A stretch of DNA of 64,000 bases from Jannaschia rubra (GCF_001403735.1 NZ_CXPG01000021.1:1-64000); one strand, 5' to 3'; shown: positions 11,282-20,326, counted from the stretch's first letter. Numbers and translations: made by a program. Notes: generated from the sequence alone by a model not told the origin.

Positions 11282-12288
11282 TCCTGCGTGCCCCGTTCGC
11301 GGTAAGGCGTCGTTCCGTAATGCGCGCGGTAGCATTTCGAGAAATGAGAAGGCGAGGTGAAGCCGCAGGCCAGCGCGACGTTGATGATCGACATGTCCGT
11401 CTGCATCAGCAGGTTGCGCGCCCGCCCGAGGCGAAGCTCCATGTAATACCGCTTGGGCGAGCGGTCGAGATACCTGCGGAACAGACGCTCCAGCTGCCGC
11501 GTGGACATGCCCACCCCGGCGGCGAGCGTGGCGGGACTGACCGGCTCCTCGATGGCCTGCTCCATCTCGCGGATGACCTGCGACAGGCGGGGATGACGGA
11601 CGCCGATGCGCGTGGGGATCGACAGCCGCTGCGAATCCTGGTCCGTGCGGATCGAGGAATAGATCATCTGGTCGGCCACCAGCGCCGCCAGGTCCTTGCC
11701 CCAGTCGCGCGCGATCAGGTGCAGCATCAGGTCCACGGATGCTGTGCCGCCCGCCGTGGTGATGCGCTTGCCGTCGATGGTGAAGACGGATTTCGTCAGG
11801 TCGACTTCGGGGAACTCCTCGGCGAAGCCGTCCTGGTTCTCCCAGTGGATCGTGGCGCGCTTGCCGTCGAGCAGGCCGCTCGCCGCGAGCGACCAGGCGG
11901 CGGTGCAGAGGCCGGCGACGGTGCCCCCGCGCCGCGCCTCGCGCCGCAGCCAATTGCGCAGCCGCGTCGTGGTCGCCTGTGCGACGTCGATGCCGCCGAT
12001 GACGACGATGGTATCGTCGCGCGACGTCTCGCCCAGGGGGCCGTCCAGGACGAAGGTCGTGCCCGCCGAGCAGGTCACCGTTTCGCCACCCTCGCCCTGG
12101 AGCGACCAGGTATAGAGCGTCATCCCCGACATCCGGTTCGCCAGCCGCAGCGCGTCGAGCGCACTGGCGAAGCAGAGAAGGGTGAACCGGTCGAGCAGGA
12201 CGAAGGTGAAGTGCAGCGGCTTGTCCGGCGTCGGAATGGTTATGGATCGCGGTCGGCCATCGGGCTTGGCTGGTGTCTGGCCCGGCAT
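11278..12288 (-). CDS. GlxA-family transcriptional regulator (DJ-1/PfpI-like plus AraC)
   Basis: A 336-residue regulator. The N-terminal half (about 25-200) is a DJ-1/PfpI-like amidase fold with the nucleophile-elbow position AGLCTAAWSLA still holding Cys. The C-terminal half (about 225-325) is an AraC/XylS double helix-turn-helix (GVGMSTRQLERLFRRYL and ACGFTSPSHFSKCYRAHYG). Members with this layout control choline, carnitine or glycine-betaine catabolism (CdhR/GbdR type). The ligand here cannot be read from sequence and no catabolic operon is adjacent. Confidence 0.9.
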   Translation of the reverse strand: MPGQTPAKPDGRPRSITIPTPDKPLHFTFVLLDRFTLLCFASALDALRLANRMSGMTLYTWSLQGEGGETVTCSAGTTFVLDGPLGETSRDDTIVVIGGIDVAQATTTRLRNWLRREARRGGTVAGLCTAAWSLAASGLLDGKRATIHWENQDGFAEEFPEVDLTKSVFTIDGKRITTAGGTASVDLMLHLIARDWGKDLAALVADQMIYSSIRTDQDSQRLSIPTRIGVRHPRLSQVIREMEQAIEEPVSPATLAAGVGMSTRQLERLFRRYLDRSPKRYYMELRLGRARNLLMQTDMSIINVALACGFTSPSHFSKCYRAHYGTTPYRERGTQD

Positions 12289-12443
12289 CGGCGCGCTCTC
12301 CCCTGTCGCGGCGCATCCGTCAGCCGGGCCGCATTTCGATGCCTAATCGGAACGGTTCTACCGGATCAAGGGCATCCGACGTTTGCAGGTGCGGCAGGGA
12401 TGGGATATCGCCATGATTTGAATGCGGGCCGGAGGAACGGGAC

Positions 12444-13820
12444 ATGGCACAGACAAGCACCTGGTCGAAATCGGACTGGCGGGCGAAGCCCCGCGTGCAG
12501 ATGCCGGACTATCCCGATGCCGAGGCGCTGAACGCGGTGGAGGCTAAACTCGCGCGTAATCCGCTTCTGGTCTTCGCGGGCGAGGCACGGACGCTCAAGC
12601 AGGAGCTGGCCGCCGCGGGGCGCGGCGAGGCGTTTCTGCTGCAAGGCGGCGACTGCGCCGAAAGCTTCGCCGACTTCAACAGCGATGCGATCCGCGACAC
12701 GTTCAAGGTGATGCTGCAGATGGCCATGGTCCTGACGTTCGGGGCCAAGGTTCCGGTCGTCAAGGTCGGCCGCATGGCGGGCCAGTTCGCCAAGCCCCGC
12801 AGTGCCCCGACCGAGACGAAGGAGGGGGTGGAGTTGCCAAGCTACCGCGGCGACATCATCAACGAACTGGTGTTCTCGCCGGAGGCGCGCATCCCCAACC
12901 CGCAGAAGATGCTGGAGGCCTATACCCAGTCGGCCGCCACGCTGAACCTGCTGCGCGCGTTCTCCAAGGGCGGGTTCGCCGACATCCACCGCATCCACAG
13001 CTGGACGCTGGGCTTCACCGACGGCGACAGTGCCAAGCAGTACCGCGACATGGCCGGACGCATTCAGGATGCGCTCGACTTCATGACGGCGGCGGGGCTC
13101 ACGTCCGACAACAATGCCGAACTCGCGACGGTGGATTTCTATACCTCGCATGAGGCACTGCTGCTGGAATACGAGGAAGCCCTCTGCCGGCAGGACAGCC
13201 TGACGGGCGACTGGCTGGCCGGGTCGGGTCACATGATCTGGATCGGCGACCGCACCCGGCAGCCCGACGGCGCCCATGTCGAGTTCTGCCGCGGCGTGCT
13301 GAACCCCATCGGCCTGAAGTGCGGCCCGACGACGACCGAGGACGACCTGAAGGTCCTGATCGACAAGCTGAACCCCGACAACGAGATGGGCCGCCTGACG
13401 TTGATCGCGCGCTTCGGTGCAGGTCAGGTCGCCGACCATCTGCCGCGCCTGATCCGCGTCACGCAGCAGATGGGTGCAAACGTGGTCTGGACCTGCGACG
13501 CGATGCATGGAAACACGATCAAGTCCTCGACCGGCTACAAGACCCGGCCGTTCGACGCCGTCCTGCGTGAGGTGCGGGAGTTCTTCGCCATCCACCGCGC
13601 AGAAGGCACCGTTCCCGGCGGCGTCCATTTCGAAATGACGGGCCAGGACGTGACCGAATGCACCGGTGGCGTCCGCGCCGTGACCGACGAGGATCTGTCC
13701 GATCGTTATCACACCGCCTGCGACCCGCGCTTGAACGCCTCGCAGTCGCTGGAACTCGCGTTCCTGGTGGCCGAAGAACTGTCGGGCCTGCGGGCGGAGC
13801 GTCAGCGCGCCGCATCTTGA
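12444..13820 (+). CDS. aroG: Class II (plant-type) DAHP synthase
   Basis: First enzyme of the shikimate pathway: condenses phosphoenolpyruvate and erythrose-4-phosphate. The 458-residue protein begins with the class II pattern [18 protein letters not shown]. It has [11 protein letters not shown] (metal Cys), [22 protein letters not shown], and the C-terminal [18 protein letters not shown] carrying metal and PEP ligands. Length is standard. A GGAGGAACGG ribosome site precedes the ATG. No leader peptide or attenuator was seen upstream. It is monocistronic and convergent with the PAS gene. Confidence 0.95.
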   Translation: MAQTSTWSKSDWRAKPRVQMPDYPDAEALNAVEAKLARNPLLVFAGEARTLKQELAAAGRGEAFLLQGGDCAESFADFNSDAIRDTFKVMLQMAMVLTFGAKVPVVKVGRMAGQFAKPRSAPTETKEGVELPSYRGDIINELVFSPEARIPNPQKMLEAYTQSAATLNLLRAFSKGGFADIHRIHSWTLGFTDGDSAKQYRDMAGRIQDALDFMTAAGLTSDNNAELATVDFYTSHEALLLEYEEALCRQDSLTGDWLAGSGHMIWIGDRTRQPDGAHVEFCRGVLNPIGLKCGPTTTEDDLKVLIDKLNPDNEMGRLTLIARFGAGQVADHLPRLIRVTQQMGANVVWTCDAMHGNTIKSSTGYKTRPFDAVLREVREFFAIHRAEGTVPGGVHFEMTGQDVTECTGGVRAVTDEDLSDRYHTACDPRLNASQSLELAFLVAEELSGLRAERQRAAS

Positions 13821-13835
13821 CCTTTGGCTGCCGGT

Positions 13836-14528
13836 CTATTTGACGACCCGCAGCCACGGAACGGGCGACGGCTTCGTCTCGAACGGGGCAGGGTCCTCGG
13901 CCATGCCGGTTGCCATGACCTCGACCGGCAGGTCGTGGTCGGTCAGCCGGCGGCGCGGGTCGTCGCTCGTGATCGGCGCGGCCAGGGGAACCAGCGTTCC
14001 ATTCGTTACCGCGAAACGCCGCGGCGCGTCGGTGACGACTTTGTCGGTCACGATGACCGCCATGGCCTTGGTCGTGCGCCCGGCGGTATCCAGCAGCGGC
14101 AGGATCAACATGCGCGCCGTCACGATCCCGTCCGCGCCTTCGGAGATGAGGTCGAGTTCCAGGGTCGCGGGCGTCTCGAACACCTGCTCGATCAGGTCGG
14201 TCACGCGGGTCCGGTCGACCACGTCGAAGAAGGCCCGTACCGGCAGGCCGCGTACGTCCATCCCCATCAGGTCGGTCATCACATGACCGCCGAGGCGGAC
14301 GCGCACGGTACCTGGCCGCACCTGATCTAGGATCATGGAATGGCCCAGGATGTGCCGCATCGCCTTCGGGTCCATCGCCGTCCGACGCGGCAGTTCCGCA
14401 CCCCGCCGCAACGAGGTCCAGTACTGCCAGGCTTCTTCCAGCAAGGGCGATTTGCGCATCATCCGCAGTCCCATGAAATCCGTGGGGGCGCGGCCCGTAT
14501 CGCCGCGGGTTTCGTGAATCCGTGCCAT
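13836..14528 (-). CDS. PAS-domain protein (alphaproteobacterial PAS_5-like)
   Basis: A soluble 230-residue protein whose central part (about 35-150) fits a PAS_5-like sensor fold: 'YWTSLRRGAELPRRTAMDP' early, then 'GTVRVRLGGHVMTDLMGMDVRG' and 'RMLILPLLD'. No kinase, output or HTH domain is attached. The C-terminus is proline-rich. Genes of this kind are common in alphaproteobacteria and often have CtrA-type promoters. A near-match to that motif lies 112 bp upstream (14640-14655). The signal sensed is unknown. Confidence 0.75.
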   Translation of the reverse strand: MARIHETRGDTGRAPTDFMGLRMMRKSPLLEEAWQYWTSLRRGAELPRRTAMDPKAMRHILGHSMILDQVRPGTVRVRLGGHVMTDLMGMDVRGLPVRAFFDVVDRTRVTDLIEQVFETPATLELDLISEGADGIVTARMLILPLLDTAGRTTKAMAVIVTDKVVTDAPRRFAVTNGTLVPLAAPITSDDPRRRLTDHDLPVEVMATGMAEDPAPFETKPSPVPWLRVVK

Positions 14529-14639
14529 GCCTCAATCCTGCCTTTCCCGTCGCGTCCCGGAATTGGGACCGGAATGCGGCCTGAACCGACCGCGTAAAGG
14601 CAGAAATAAGGCACTCTGCCGCAAATTGCCCGTAATTCC

Positions 14640-14655
14640 TTTACCATTGGTTAAT
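14640..14655. promoter_or_regulatory. CtrA-like box between PAS gene and yicC remnant
   Basis: TTTAC-CATTG-GTTAAT differs at two positions from the form TTAAC-N5-GTTAAC, which I recall as a CtrA-type motif in Rhodobacterales. It lies in the 176-bp divergent region between the PAS gene and the yicC remnant/gmk, so it could act on either side. This is motif resemblance only. Confidence 0.35.
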
Positions 14656-14704
14656 ACATGGCCGGCGACTTGCCGGGCCGCGGAGCAGAGGCTAGGGCCA
14701 TGGC

Positions 14705-14839
14705 ATGAGGTCGATGACGGGATATGCGGCACGCGCCCGCGACGGTCGGCGATCGGCTATCCGGCCGGCCGATTTCCGCAGGCTGGACCTCAGGACGATC
14801 ATCGACCGCCTGCGCGAGCAGATGCAGACCATGGAATGA
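14705..14839 (+). pseudogene. yicC: In-frame internally deleted remnant of yicC
   Basis: A 44-codon reading frame that starts like YicC ([11 protein letters not shown]) and ends like YicC ([16 protein letters not shown]). It lacks the roughly 250 residues that normally lie between. YicC is an endoribonuclease-type protein of about 290 residues, usually encoded directly upstream of gmk, which is where this lies: the stop is one base before the gmk ATG. The frame is intact from start to stop, so the deletion was in frame. It may simply be retained for translation of gmk. No ribonuclease core remains. Recognition is by eye. Confidence 0.75.
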
Positions 14840-14840
14840 C

Positions 14841-15497
14841 ATGACGCAGAACGACGCGACCCGCCGGGGAATCGGCATCATCCTGTCCAGCCCCTCGGGC
14901 GCAGGCAAATCGACCATGGCGAAACGCCTCATGGCCTGGGATCCGTCGCTGTCGTTCTCGGTCTCGGCCACCACCCGCGCGCCCCGCCCAGGCGAGGTGG
15001 AGGGGTTGGATTACTTCTTCACCGACCGCGAAACCTTCGGGCAGTGGGTGCTCGATGGCGAGATGCTGGAACATGCCGAAGTCTTCGGCCACCACTACGG
15101 CAGTCCGCGCGCGCCGGTCGAATCAGCGCTCGGCGCGGGACAGGATGTGATCTTCGATATCGACTGGCAGGGCGGGCAGCAGATCCGCAATTCGGCGCTC
15201 GGCGGCGACATCGTCTCCATCTTCATCCTGCCGCCGTCCATCGCCGAACTGGAACGGCGCCTGCGGTCGCGCGGGCACGACAGCGATGAGGTGATCGGCA
15301 AGCGGATGGCCAAGTCCGAGTCGGAGATCAGCCACTGGGCGGAGTACGATTACGTTCTGGTGAACGCCGATCCCGACACCTGCGAGGCGGAGCTTCGCAC
15401 CATCCTGACGGCCGAGCGCCTGCGGCGGGAACGGCAGCCCCGGCTCAGCGATTTCGTGCGCGGGCTCAACGAAGAATTCAGGAGGAGACAACCATGA
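14841..15497 (+). CDS. gmk: Guanylate kinase
   Basis: Phosphorylates GMP to GDP. The 218-residue protein has the P-loop [10 protein letters not shown] (about residues 16-25), the GMP-binding segment [17 protein letters not shown], and [11 protein letters not shown]. The start [14 protein letters not shown] is chosen because it follows the yicC-remnant stop by one base and gives the usual spacing to the P-loop; the open frame extends further upstream out of phase with yicC. The stop overlaps the next gene (ATGA). Confidence 0.96.
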   Translation: MTQNDATRRGIGIILSSPSGAGKSTMAKRLMAWDPSLSFSVSATTRAPRPGEVEGLDYFFTDRETFGQWVLDGEMLEHAEVFGHHYGSPRAPVESALGAGQDVIFDIDWQGGQQIRNSALGGDIVSIFILPPSIAELERRLRSRGHDSDEVIGKRMAKSESEISHWAEYDYVLVNADPDTCEAELRTILTAERLRRERQPRLSDFVRGLNEEFRRRQP

Positions 15498-16012
15498 TCT
15501 ATTCCCTCGACAGCCACGCCCCCGACATCCACGCCGACGCCTGGGTCGCGCACGATGCCAACGTGATCGGCCGGATCGTCCTGGCCGAAGGGACCGGCAT
15601 CTGGTTCGGTGCGACGCTGCGTGGCGACAATGAGGCGATCACCGTGGGCGCCGGCACCAACATTCAGGAAAACTGCGTCCTGCACACCGACATGGGCTTT
15701 CCGCTTACCATCGGGACGGATTGCACTGTCGGGCACAAGGCGATGCTGCATGGCTGCACCATCGGGGACGGGACGCTGATCGGCATGGGGGCGACCGTCC
15801 TGAACGGGGCGGTCATCGGGAAGGGCTGCCTGATCGGGGCTGGGGCCCTCGTCACCGAGGGCAAGACCATTCCCGACGGCTCGCTCGTGATGGGCACGCC
15901 GGGCAAGGTCGTGCGGGATCTGGACGAGGCCGCCCGGCAGGCGCTGATCCAGTCGGCCCGTCACTACCGCGAGAACGCCGCGCGTTTCCGCGAGGGGCTC
16001 AAGCCCGTCTGA
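15494..16012 (+). CDS. Gamma-carbonic-anhydrase-family protein
   Basis: A left-handed beta-helix (hexapeptide repeat) protein of 172 residues. Metal ligands of the gamma class appear in [15 protein letters not shown] (two His) and an upstream His in [10 protein letters not shown]. The N-terminal [16 protein letters not shown] is typical of the family. Related proteins include YrdA/PaaY and mitochondrial complex I gamma-CAs. Enzyme activity cannot be assumed. It overlaps gmk by an ATGA and is probably cotranscribed. Confidence 0.9.
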   Translation: MIYSLDSHAPDIHADAWVAHDANVIGRIVLAEGTGIWFGATLRGDNEAITVGAGTNIQENCVLHTDMGFPLTIGTDCTVGHKAMLHGCTIGDGTLIGMGATVLNGAVIGKGCLIGAGALVTEGKTIPDGSLVMGTPGKVVRDLDEAARQALIQSARHYRENAARFREGLKPV

Positions 16013-16019
16013 CGGACCA

Positions 16020-16313
16020 TCACGCCGGGGTTGACGTGCTGCGGAAGGCGCGCGCCTCGGCGAGCAGCGCCATCAGGATGTCCACATGGCGCGGAAAGCT
16101 GTAGTTCTTGTCGGCCGTCCGGCGGCGATGCTCCAGCGCGGCTTCCAGTGGCAGCAGCCGCTCCAGCGCGGCGCGGGGCGAGGGCGGGATCGCGGCGCGC
16201 AGCATCCGGCGCAGGTCGCGGCGGCGCTCATAGCCTGCGGTTCCGTGATTGGCCGCTTCCACCAGCAGGCCGGGGCGGCGAAGGGCGGCGAGTTCTTTCG
16301 TGATCTGGCACAT
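16020..16313 (-). CDS. Small conserved protein, DUF6477-like
   Basis: A 97-residue basic, Arg-rich soluble protein beginning MCQITKELAALRRPGLLVEAA. It fits my memory of the Rhodobacterales DUF6477 family, of unknown function. The ATG at 16313 was preferred over one further upstream because residues upstream look non-conserved and the family starts near 'LRRPRLLVRAA'. It is divergent from the HTH gene at 16524 and convergent with the carbonic-anhydrase-like gene, 7 bp away. Confidence 0.7.
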   Translation of the reverse strand: MCQITKELAALRRPGLLVEAANHGTAGYERRRDLRRMLRAAIPPSPRAALERLLPLEAALEHRRRTADKNYSFPRHVDILMALLAEARAFRSTSTPA

Positions 16314-16451
16314 GATCGGGCATCCGTCGTTGATTGGAACTGCGCCGATCCTGCCCCCGTTTCGCCCCGTGTTGCGGATCGGGCCGAAGCAGCGTGCGCT
16401 GCTTTCCCCGCGTTTACACTTTGGCAACATTTGTGTCAGGAACGTGGAGGG

Positions 16452-16467
16452 TTAACCTCTTGTAAAC
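16452..16467. promoter_or_regulatory. CtrA-like box upstream of the DUF6456-like HTH gene
   Basis: TTAAC-CTCTT-GTAAAC differs at one position from TTAAC-N5-GTTAAC, and also reads as TTAA-N7-TAAA. It is 57 bp upstream of the HTH gene in a 210-bp divergent region. The flanking region has further AT-rich imperfect repeats (GTTTAC near 16411, GTAAAC here). A cell-cycle regulator site is plausible but untested. Confidence 0.45.
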
Positions 16468-16523
16468 CAATCCGAGACAGGTCTGAGCGGGTTTTCCGCA
16501 GGACCAGTATCCGGAGTTTCTCG

Positions 16524-17627
16524 ATGACCGCCCGCCCCTCCAGCCCGACCGCAGCAGCCCTGCCGGACTGGGTTCCCCTCTCGGCTCGCGCCTATGTCGC
16601 TCACGCCTTCGAAGGCCGTCCGCTGCGCGACGTGGCCGAGGCTACGGGCTGCTCCGCCTCGACCGTGTTGAGGCAGGTCAGGCGCATCGAACAGCGTCGG
16701 GACGATCCGCTGGTGGATGAAATGATCGAGCGGCTCGCCCGGGCCGCCACGAAGCCCAACGACCTTCCAGACGCAAAGGATGCTCCCCAGATGTCAGCCC
16801 TTCCCAGCCGCGCGACCTTGATCGACGACGATACCCTGAACCGCGAGGCGAAGCGTATCCTGCGCCGCCTGTGCGAAGGTGACGCTTTCCTCGCCGTGGG
16901 GCAGGGGATGCCGCAGGCGGTCGTCCTGCGCGAGAACGGCGATACGCCCACGCGCACCGCGACCGTCTCCAAGGCCGTAGCGCAGGCCTTCGTCCTCAAG
17001 GACTGGGTGAGTTGCTTCAAGGCCGGACGCATCACGCGCTACCGCATCACCGAGGCCGGACGCGCGGCGCTGCGACGGCTGCTGAGCGACACGCTCACCG
17101 CCCGGGTCGAGGCGCGCGGCATGGCCGAAGCGCCCAGCCCCTTCCTCACGCAGCACATGGAGATGGCGGAGCGCGTCTTTTCCGACCCGCGCGGCGACGA
17201 GACGCTGCGGATCAATCTGGCCGAATCCCCTTTGGGCGGCCTCGCCCGCAAGAAGGACCGCGACGGCAAGCCGTTTTTGTCAATGGATCTCGTCATCGCA
17301 GGGGAGCGCCTGCGCGAGGATTTCGAGCGTGCGCAGATGGGCCCCCGCGTTGGGCAGAACTGGGAGCGGTTCCTGACCGCAGGCGGACGTGGCCAGATGG
17401 GTCCGGGCACCAATTGCTCCGGCCCCGAGGACGCCCGCGAACGCGTCAGCATGGCGCTCCGCGCACTCGGGCCGGGGCTGGCCGATGTGGTGTTGCGCGT
17501 CTGCTGCTTTCTCGAAGGGATGGAGACGGCCGAAAAGCGCATGGGCTGGGCCGCGCGGTCGGGCAAGATCGTCCTCCGGATCGCGCTCCAGCGCCTTGCC
17601 GGCCATTACGACGGCCTTCACCGCTGA
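16524..17627 (+). CDS. Helix-turn-helix protein, DUF6456-like
   Basis: A 367-residue soluble protein. Residues about 14-60 form a sigma-like HTH (ARAYVAHAFEGRPLRDVAEATGCSASTVLRQVRR). A second winged-helix-like region lies at about 105-200 (EAKRILRRLCEGDAFL through GRITRYRITEAGRAALRRLL). The C-terminal part (about 230-360) has the DUF6456 features PLGGLARKKDRDGKPFL and MGPRVGQNWERFLT. The role is unknown, although the family is widespread in alphaproteobacteria. A CtrA-like box lies upstream and a strong bidirectional hairpin follows the stop. Confidence 0.82.
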   Translation: MTARPSSPTAAALPDWVPLSARAYVAHAFEGRPLRDVAEATGCSASTVLRQVRRIEQRRDDPLVDEMIERLARAATKPNDLPDAKDAPQMSALPSRATLIDDDTLNREAKRILRRLCEGDAFLAVGQGMPQAVVLRENGDTPTRTATVSKAVAQAFVLKDWVSCFKAGRITRYRITEAGRAALRRLLSDTLTARVEARGMAEAPSPFLTQHMEMAERVFSDPRGDETLRINLAESPLGGLARKKDRDGKPFLSMDLVIAGERLREDFERAQMGPRVGQNWERFLTAGGRGQMGPGTNCSGPEDARERVSMALRALGPGLADVVLRVCCFLEGMETAEKRMGWAARSGKIVLRIALQRLAGHYDGLHR

Positions 17628-17635
17628 CCGATCCA

Positions 17636-17658
17636 CAGGCCCCGCACCCCGGGGCCTG
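17636..17658. terminator. Strong GC hairpin between convergent genes
   Basis: A perfect 9-bp inverted repeat, CAGGCCCCG / CGGGGCCTG with a 5-nt CACCC loop, sits in the 45-bp gap between the stops of two convergent genes. No long U-tract follows on either strand (TCTTA on the plus side). It probably acts as a bidirectional terminator. Confidence 0.7.
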
Positions 17659-17672
17659 CGTCTTACGCGCGG

Positions 17673-18728
17673 TCAGGCCGAGGGGTCGACCAGTATCTTG
17701 ATCTGGGACTTCTCGGCCACCAGCGCCTCGAACCCCTTCTCAACGATGTCGTCCAGCGCGATCTTCCGTGTCACCAGCTTGTCGGCCGGAAAGAACCCGC
17801 GGGTCATGAGGTCGAGCGTGGCGGGATAGACGTCGCGGTAGCCGATGGTCCCCTTGATCGACCGCTCCTGCAGGACGACGGTGTTGGGCTGGAACGCGGC
17901 GTCCTTCTCCCAGATCGACACGATCACCGTTTCGCCTTCGTATTGTGTGGCCTCGATGCACTGCGGCAGGACGTCGGGCACGCCCGTCACCTCGAAGGCC
18001 ACGTCGACGCCGCCGTCGGTCAGGCTGCGGATGGTCTCGACCGGGTCGTCCTGCGTGGGGTCAATTGCCCGCGTCGCGCCAAGATCGACGGCCTTGTCCG
18101 ACCGCTCCTTCGACGGCTCGACCACCAGGATTTGCGAGGCCCCCGCCGCGCGCAGCGCCTCGACCACCAGCAGACCGATCGGCCCCGCGCCGAACACCGC
18201 CGCCGTATCGCCCGCCTTGATCTTGCTTACCCGCACGGCATGGAGCGCGACAGCCGCCGGCTCCACCAGTGCCCCTTGTTCCATCGACAGGCCGTCCGGC
18301 AGGCGGTGGACCCAGCGTTCGCCCACGACGGTATATGGGGCGAAACCGCCGCCGCCGCCCGACAGGCCGTGGAAACCCAGTGTTTCGCACAGATTGTATT
18401 TGCCATGGCGGCAGGCGTCGCATTCGCCGCAGGCAAGGATCGGCTCGACCGCCACCCTGTCGCCCACCTTCACGCGGGTGACGCCTTGGCCGATCTCGAC
18501 CACCTCGCCTGCGAATTCGTGTCCCATGACGATGGGGGCCTTTTCGCCGCTGACCGGGTGTGGCGTATCCACGGGCACGAAGATCGGCCCGGCGACATAT
18601 TCGTGAAGGTCGCTGCCGCAGATGCCTGTCCAGGCCACCTTGATTTTGACCTGGCCCTCGCCGGGCGTCGGCTCCTCGATGTCATCGATGCGAATGTCGC
18701 GCGCCTTGTGCCAACGTGCCGCTTTCAT
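17673..18728 (-). CDS. Zinc-dependent alcohol dehydrogenase, 2,3-butanediol-dehydrogenase-like
   Basis: A medium-chain dehydrogenase of 351 residues. The catalytic zinc site uses Cys in TGICGSDLHE and His-Glu in MGHEFAGEV. The structural zinc site is CGECDACRHGKYNLC. The Rossmann motif is AVFGAGPIGLL. The overall pattern, including the loop with VPVDTPHPVSGEKAPIVMGH, resembles (R,R)-butanediol dehydrogenase. Sorbitol or threonine dehydrogenase activity cannot be excluded. It stands alone on the minus strand. Confidence 0.88.
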   Translation of the reverse strand: MKAARWHKARDIRIDDIEEPTPGEGQVKIKVAWTGICGSDLHEYVAGPIFVPVDTPHPVSGEKAPIVMGHEFAGEVVEIGQGVTRVKVGDRVAVEPILACGECDACRHGKYNLCETLGFHGLSGGGGGFAPYTVVGERWVHRLPDGLSMEQGALVEPAAVALHAVRVSKIKAGDTAAVFGAGPIGLLVVEALRAAGASQILVVEPSKERSDKAVDLGATRAIDPTQDDPVETIRSLTDGGVDVAFEVTGVPDVLPQCIEATQYEGETVIVSIWEKDAAFQPNTVVLQERSIKGTIGYRDVYPATLDLMTRGFFPADKLVTRKIALDDIVEKGFEALVAEKSQIKILVDPSA

Positions 18729-18874
18729 GGCGTCTCTCCTGACCTTGGAATTGGGATAGCCCCAGTATGAACGCAGACGGGGGCAGCGGCGTTAACCCAG
18801 GTCAACCCCGGTTGCGTTCGATCAGCCGGGTCTGCCATCACCCACCGCGACCCCACCGGCGGAGCTCCCGAGCC

Positions 18875-19156
18875 ATGTCCAGATTGCCGTCCCCATGCAT
18901 CGACGTCTGCAAGTTCCGTCGTCGGGGTCCGATGTCCACCGCGACCGATCCTGCGCCGCATTGCATCGGTTGTTCTATGACCAAGGGTCAGAAGCGCCTG
19001 TTCAAGACGCAGAAGGGCGCGAAGTCGCGGGCCGTGCTTGTGCGGATGATCGTAGCGCAGCAGGAGGCGATGGGGAAATACGCCCATTGGATGCCCGCCT
19101 ATCTGAAACGGCTGCGGAAGAAGGGCGTCAAGCCGCCCTTCGACCCCGATCCTTGA
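18875..19156 (+). CDS. DUF1289-family small cysteine protein
   Basis: A 93-residue protein with the DUF1289 cysteine pattern CIDVC near residue 8, then CIGC near residue 33, suggesting a small metal site. The C-terminal half is basic (TKGQKRLFKTQKGAKSR). The start MSRLPSPCIDVCK is the family norm; the open frame upstream is non-conserved. Its stop abuts the stop of the convergent dps gene with no gap. Function unknown. Confidence 0.82.
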   Translation: MSRLPSPCIDVCKFRRRGPMSTATDPAPHCIGCSMTKGQKRLFKTQKGAKSRAVLVRMIVAQQEAMGKYAHWMPAYLKRLRKKGVKPPFDPDP

Positions 19157-19627
19157 TCAGTTCAGATGCGCGCGCAGCATCCACGCGAATTTCTCGTGGA
19201 CGCGCCCGCGCTCGACGGCCAGGTCCTCGGTCAGGATGTCGCCGTGGCTCGCCGCGATCTCTCCCGCGCCGGCCAGGGTGCCCGCAAGGATCTGCTGCGC
19301 GTTCATCAGGTCGCGGATCATCTCCTTCTCGGACTGCGTGCCGTCGCGCTCCTCGACCTTGGACCGCTCCAGCATGACCGACAGCCTACCTTCGGCGTGG
19401 ACACCGAGGGCGCGCACCCGCTCCGAGAGGTCGTCCTGCGCGACGAAGTGATCCTCGTAGATGGTCTGGAACAGGTCGTGCAGCGGGCCGAAGGCCATGC
19501 CGGTCACGTTCCAGTGGAAGTTCTGCGCCAGCATCGTGGTCACAGCGGTCTCGGCGACGGCCTGCGTCAGCGCCTCGGCGATCGCCTCGGTGGCGGAGGG
19601 GGAGAGATCGTGGGCGGGTTGAGCCAT
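19157..19627 (-). CDS. dps: Dps-family ferritin-like DNA-protection protein
   Basis: Forms 12-subunit cages that oxidise and store iron and shield DNA in stress. The 156-residue protein has the inter-subunit ferroxidase residues in NFHWNVTG and LHDLFQTIYEDHFVAQDDLSERVR. Length is typical. The start MAQPAHDLSPSATEA is preferred over the long upstream frame, with a ribosome site AGGACCGATCCC just before it. No LysR/OxyR-type site was identified upstream. Confidence 0.93.
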   Translation of the reverse strand: MAQPAHDLSPSATEAIAEALTQAVAETAVTTMLAQNFHWNVTGMAFGPLHDLFQTIYEDHFVAQDDLSERVRALGVHAEGRLSVMLERSKVEERDGTQSEKEMIRDLMNAQQILAGTLAGAGEIAASHGDILTEDLAVERGRVHEKFAWMLRAHLN

Positions 19628-19691
19628 GGGATCGGTCCTTTCGTAATGGAGGAACGGGCTGGCGGTGGCTTGCCCCGTGGTCCAGTCTACA

Positions 19692-20036
19692 TCAGGCGAC
19701 GGCCGCGTCCAGTTGCGCGGCCAGAACGCGCGCAGACGCGTCCAGCATCTCCCGCTCCGCCGTCCGTATCCGCGATCGCAGAAGGAAGGTCCGGCTGCTC
19801 CGGTCGCCGCGCCGGATCGCTGCCAGCAGCGCCAGCATCCAATGTTCATCAAAGGACACGGCCTCGGTTCCCGGCGCATAGACGCATGGGGGCCGGCCCA
19901 GGCCGCGTAGCGCCGTCGCCAGCATCGCGACTGCCGGATCGCCCGACGGCACGCGGCGCGCGCTCGCCCGGCAAGTCAGCGCGGCAAAACGAATCGTCGT
20001 CAGGTCCGAGATGGAAAGGTGAGGTCGCGATGCCAT
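19692..20036 (-). CDS. Hypothetical protein
   Basis: A 114-residue soluble protein, MASRPHLSISDLTTIRFAALT onward. It is rich in Ala, Arg and Leu and probably all-helical (EHWMLALLAAIRRGDRSSR; RIRTAEREMLDASARVLAAQL). I recognise no family. The ATG at 20036 was chosen; another in-frame ATG lies two codons upstream. It is divergent from a second small ORF; the 95-bp gap contains CCTGACA...TGTCAGG, an inverted repeat that might be an operator. Confidence 0.55.
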   Translation of the reverse strand: MASRPHLSISDLTTIRFAALTCRASARRVPSGDPAVAMLATALRGLGRPPCVYAPGTEAVSFDEHWMLALLAAIRRGDRSSRTFLLRSRIRTAEREMLDASARVLAAQLDAAVA

Positions 20037-20131
20037 GAGCATAACCTGACAAGAAAACTTGGTCTTTGCAATGCCGAGCCTTCCTGTCAGGATATCTCGG
20101 ACACAAAATCGTTCGATGAGGGGACGACCCC

Positions 20132-20326
20132 ATGCCCTGTCCACACATGGAAACCGATGCCCCGGACCGCCGCGACTGGCGGCGTGTCGTTCTTCGTACC
20201 TACACCTCCTGTGATTGCGACGTCGATCCGGCCCTCGCCGAATCGCTTCTCGACCGGGCCTTTCGGGACGACGGGTTTCCCGCGAGCGGAGAGGTTCGAT
20301 ATATGCAGTCACTCGGACCGGGCTGA
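20132..20326 (+). CDS. Small hypothetical protein
   Basis: A 64-residue ORF with a GAGGGGAC ribosome site 6 bp before its ATG. The product is acidic in the middle (CDCDVDPALAESLLDRAFRD). It has no family I recognise and no signal or membrane segment. It ends 71 bp before mgtE. It could be a real small gene or chance in GC-rich DNA; the ribosome site favours the former. Confidence 0.45.
   Translation: MPCPHMETDAPDRRDWRRVVLRTYTSCDCDVDPALAESLLDRAFRDDGFPASGEVRYMQSLGPG

Noticed and set aside
12366-13712. 448-codon minus-strand frame opposite the DAHP synthase
   Set aside because: Antisense shadow; the plus-strand gene is certain.
18786-18802. GTTAACCCAGGTCAACC considered as another CtrA-like site
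   Set aside because: Half-site spacing is wrong and there are several mismatches.
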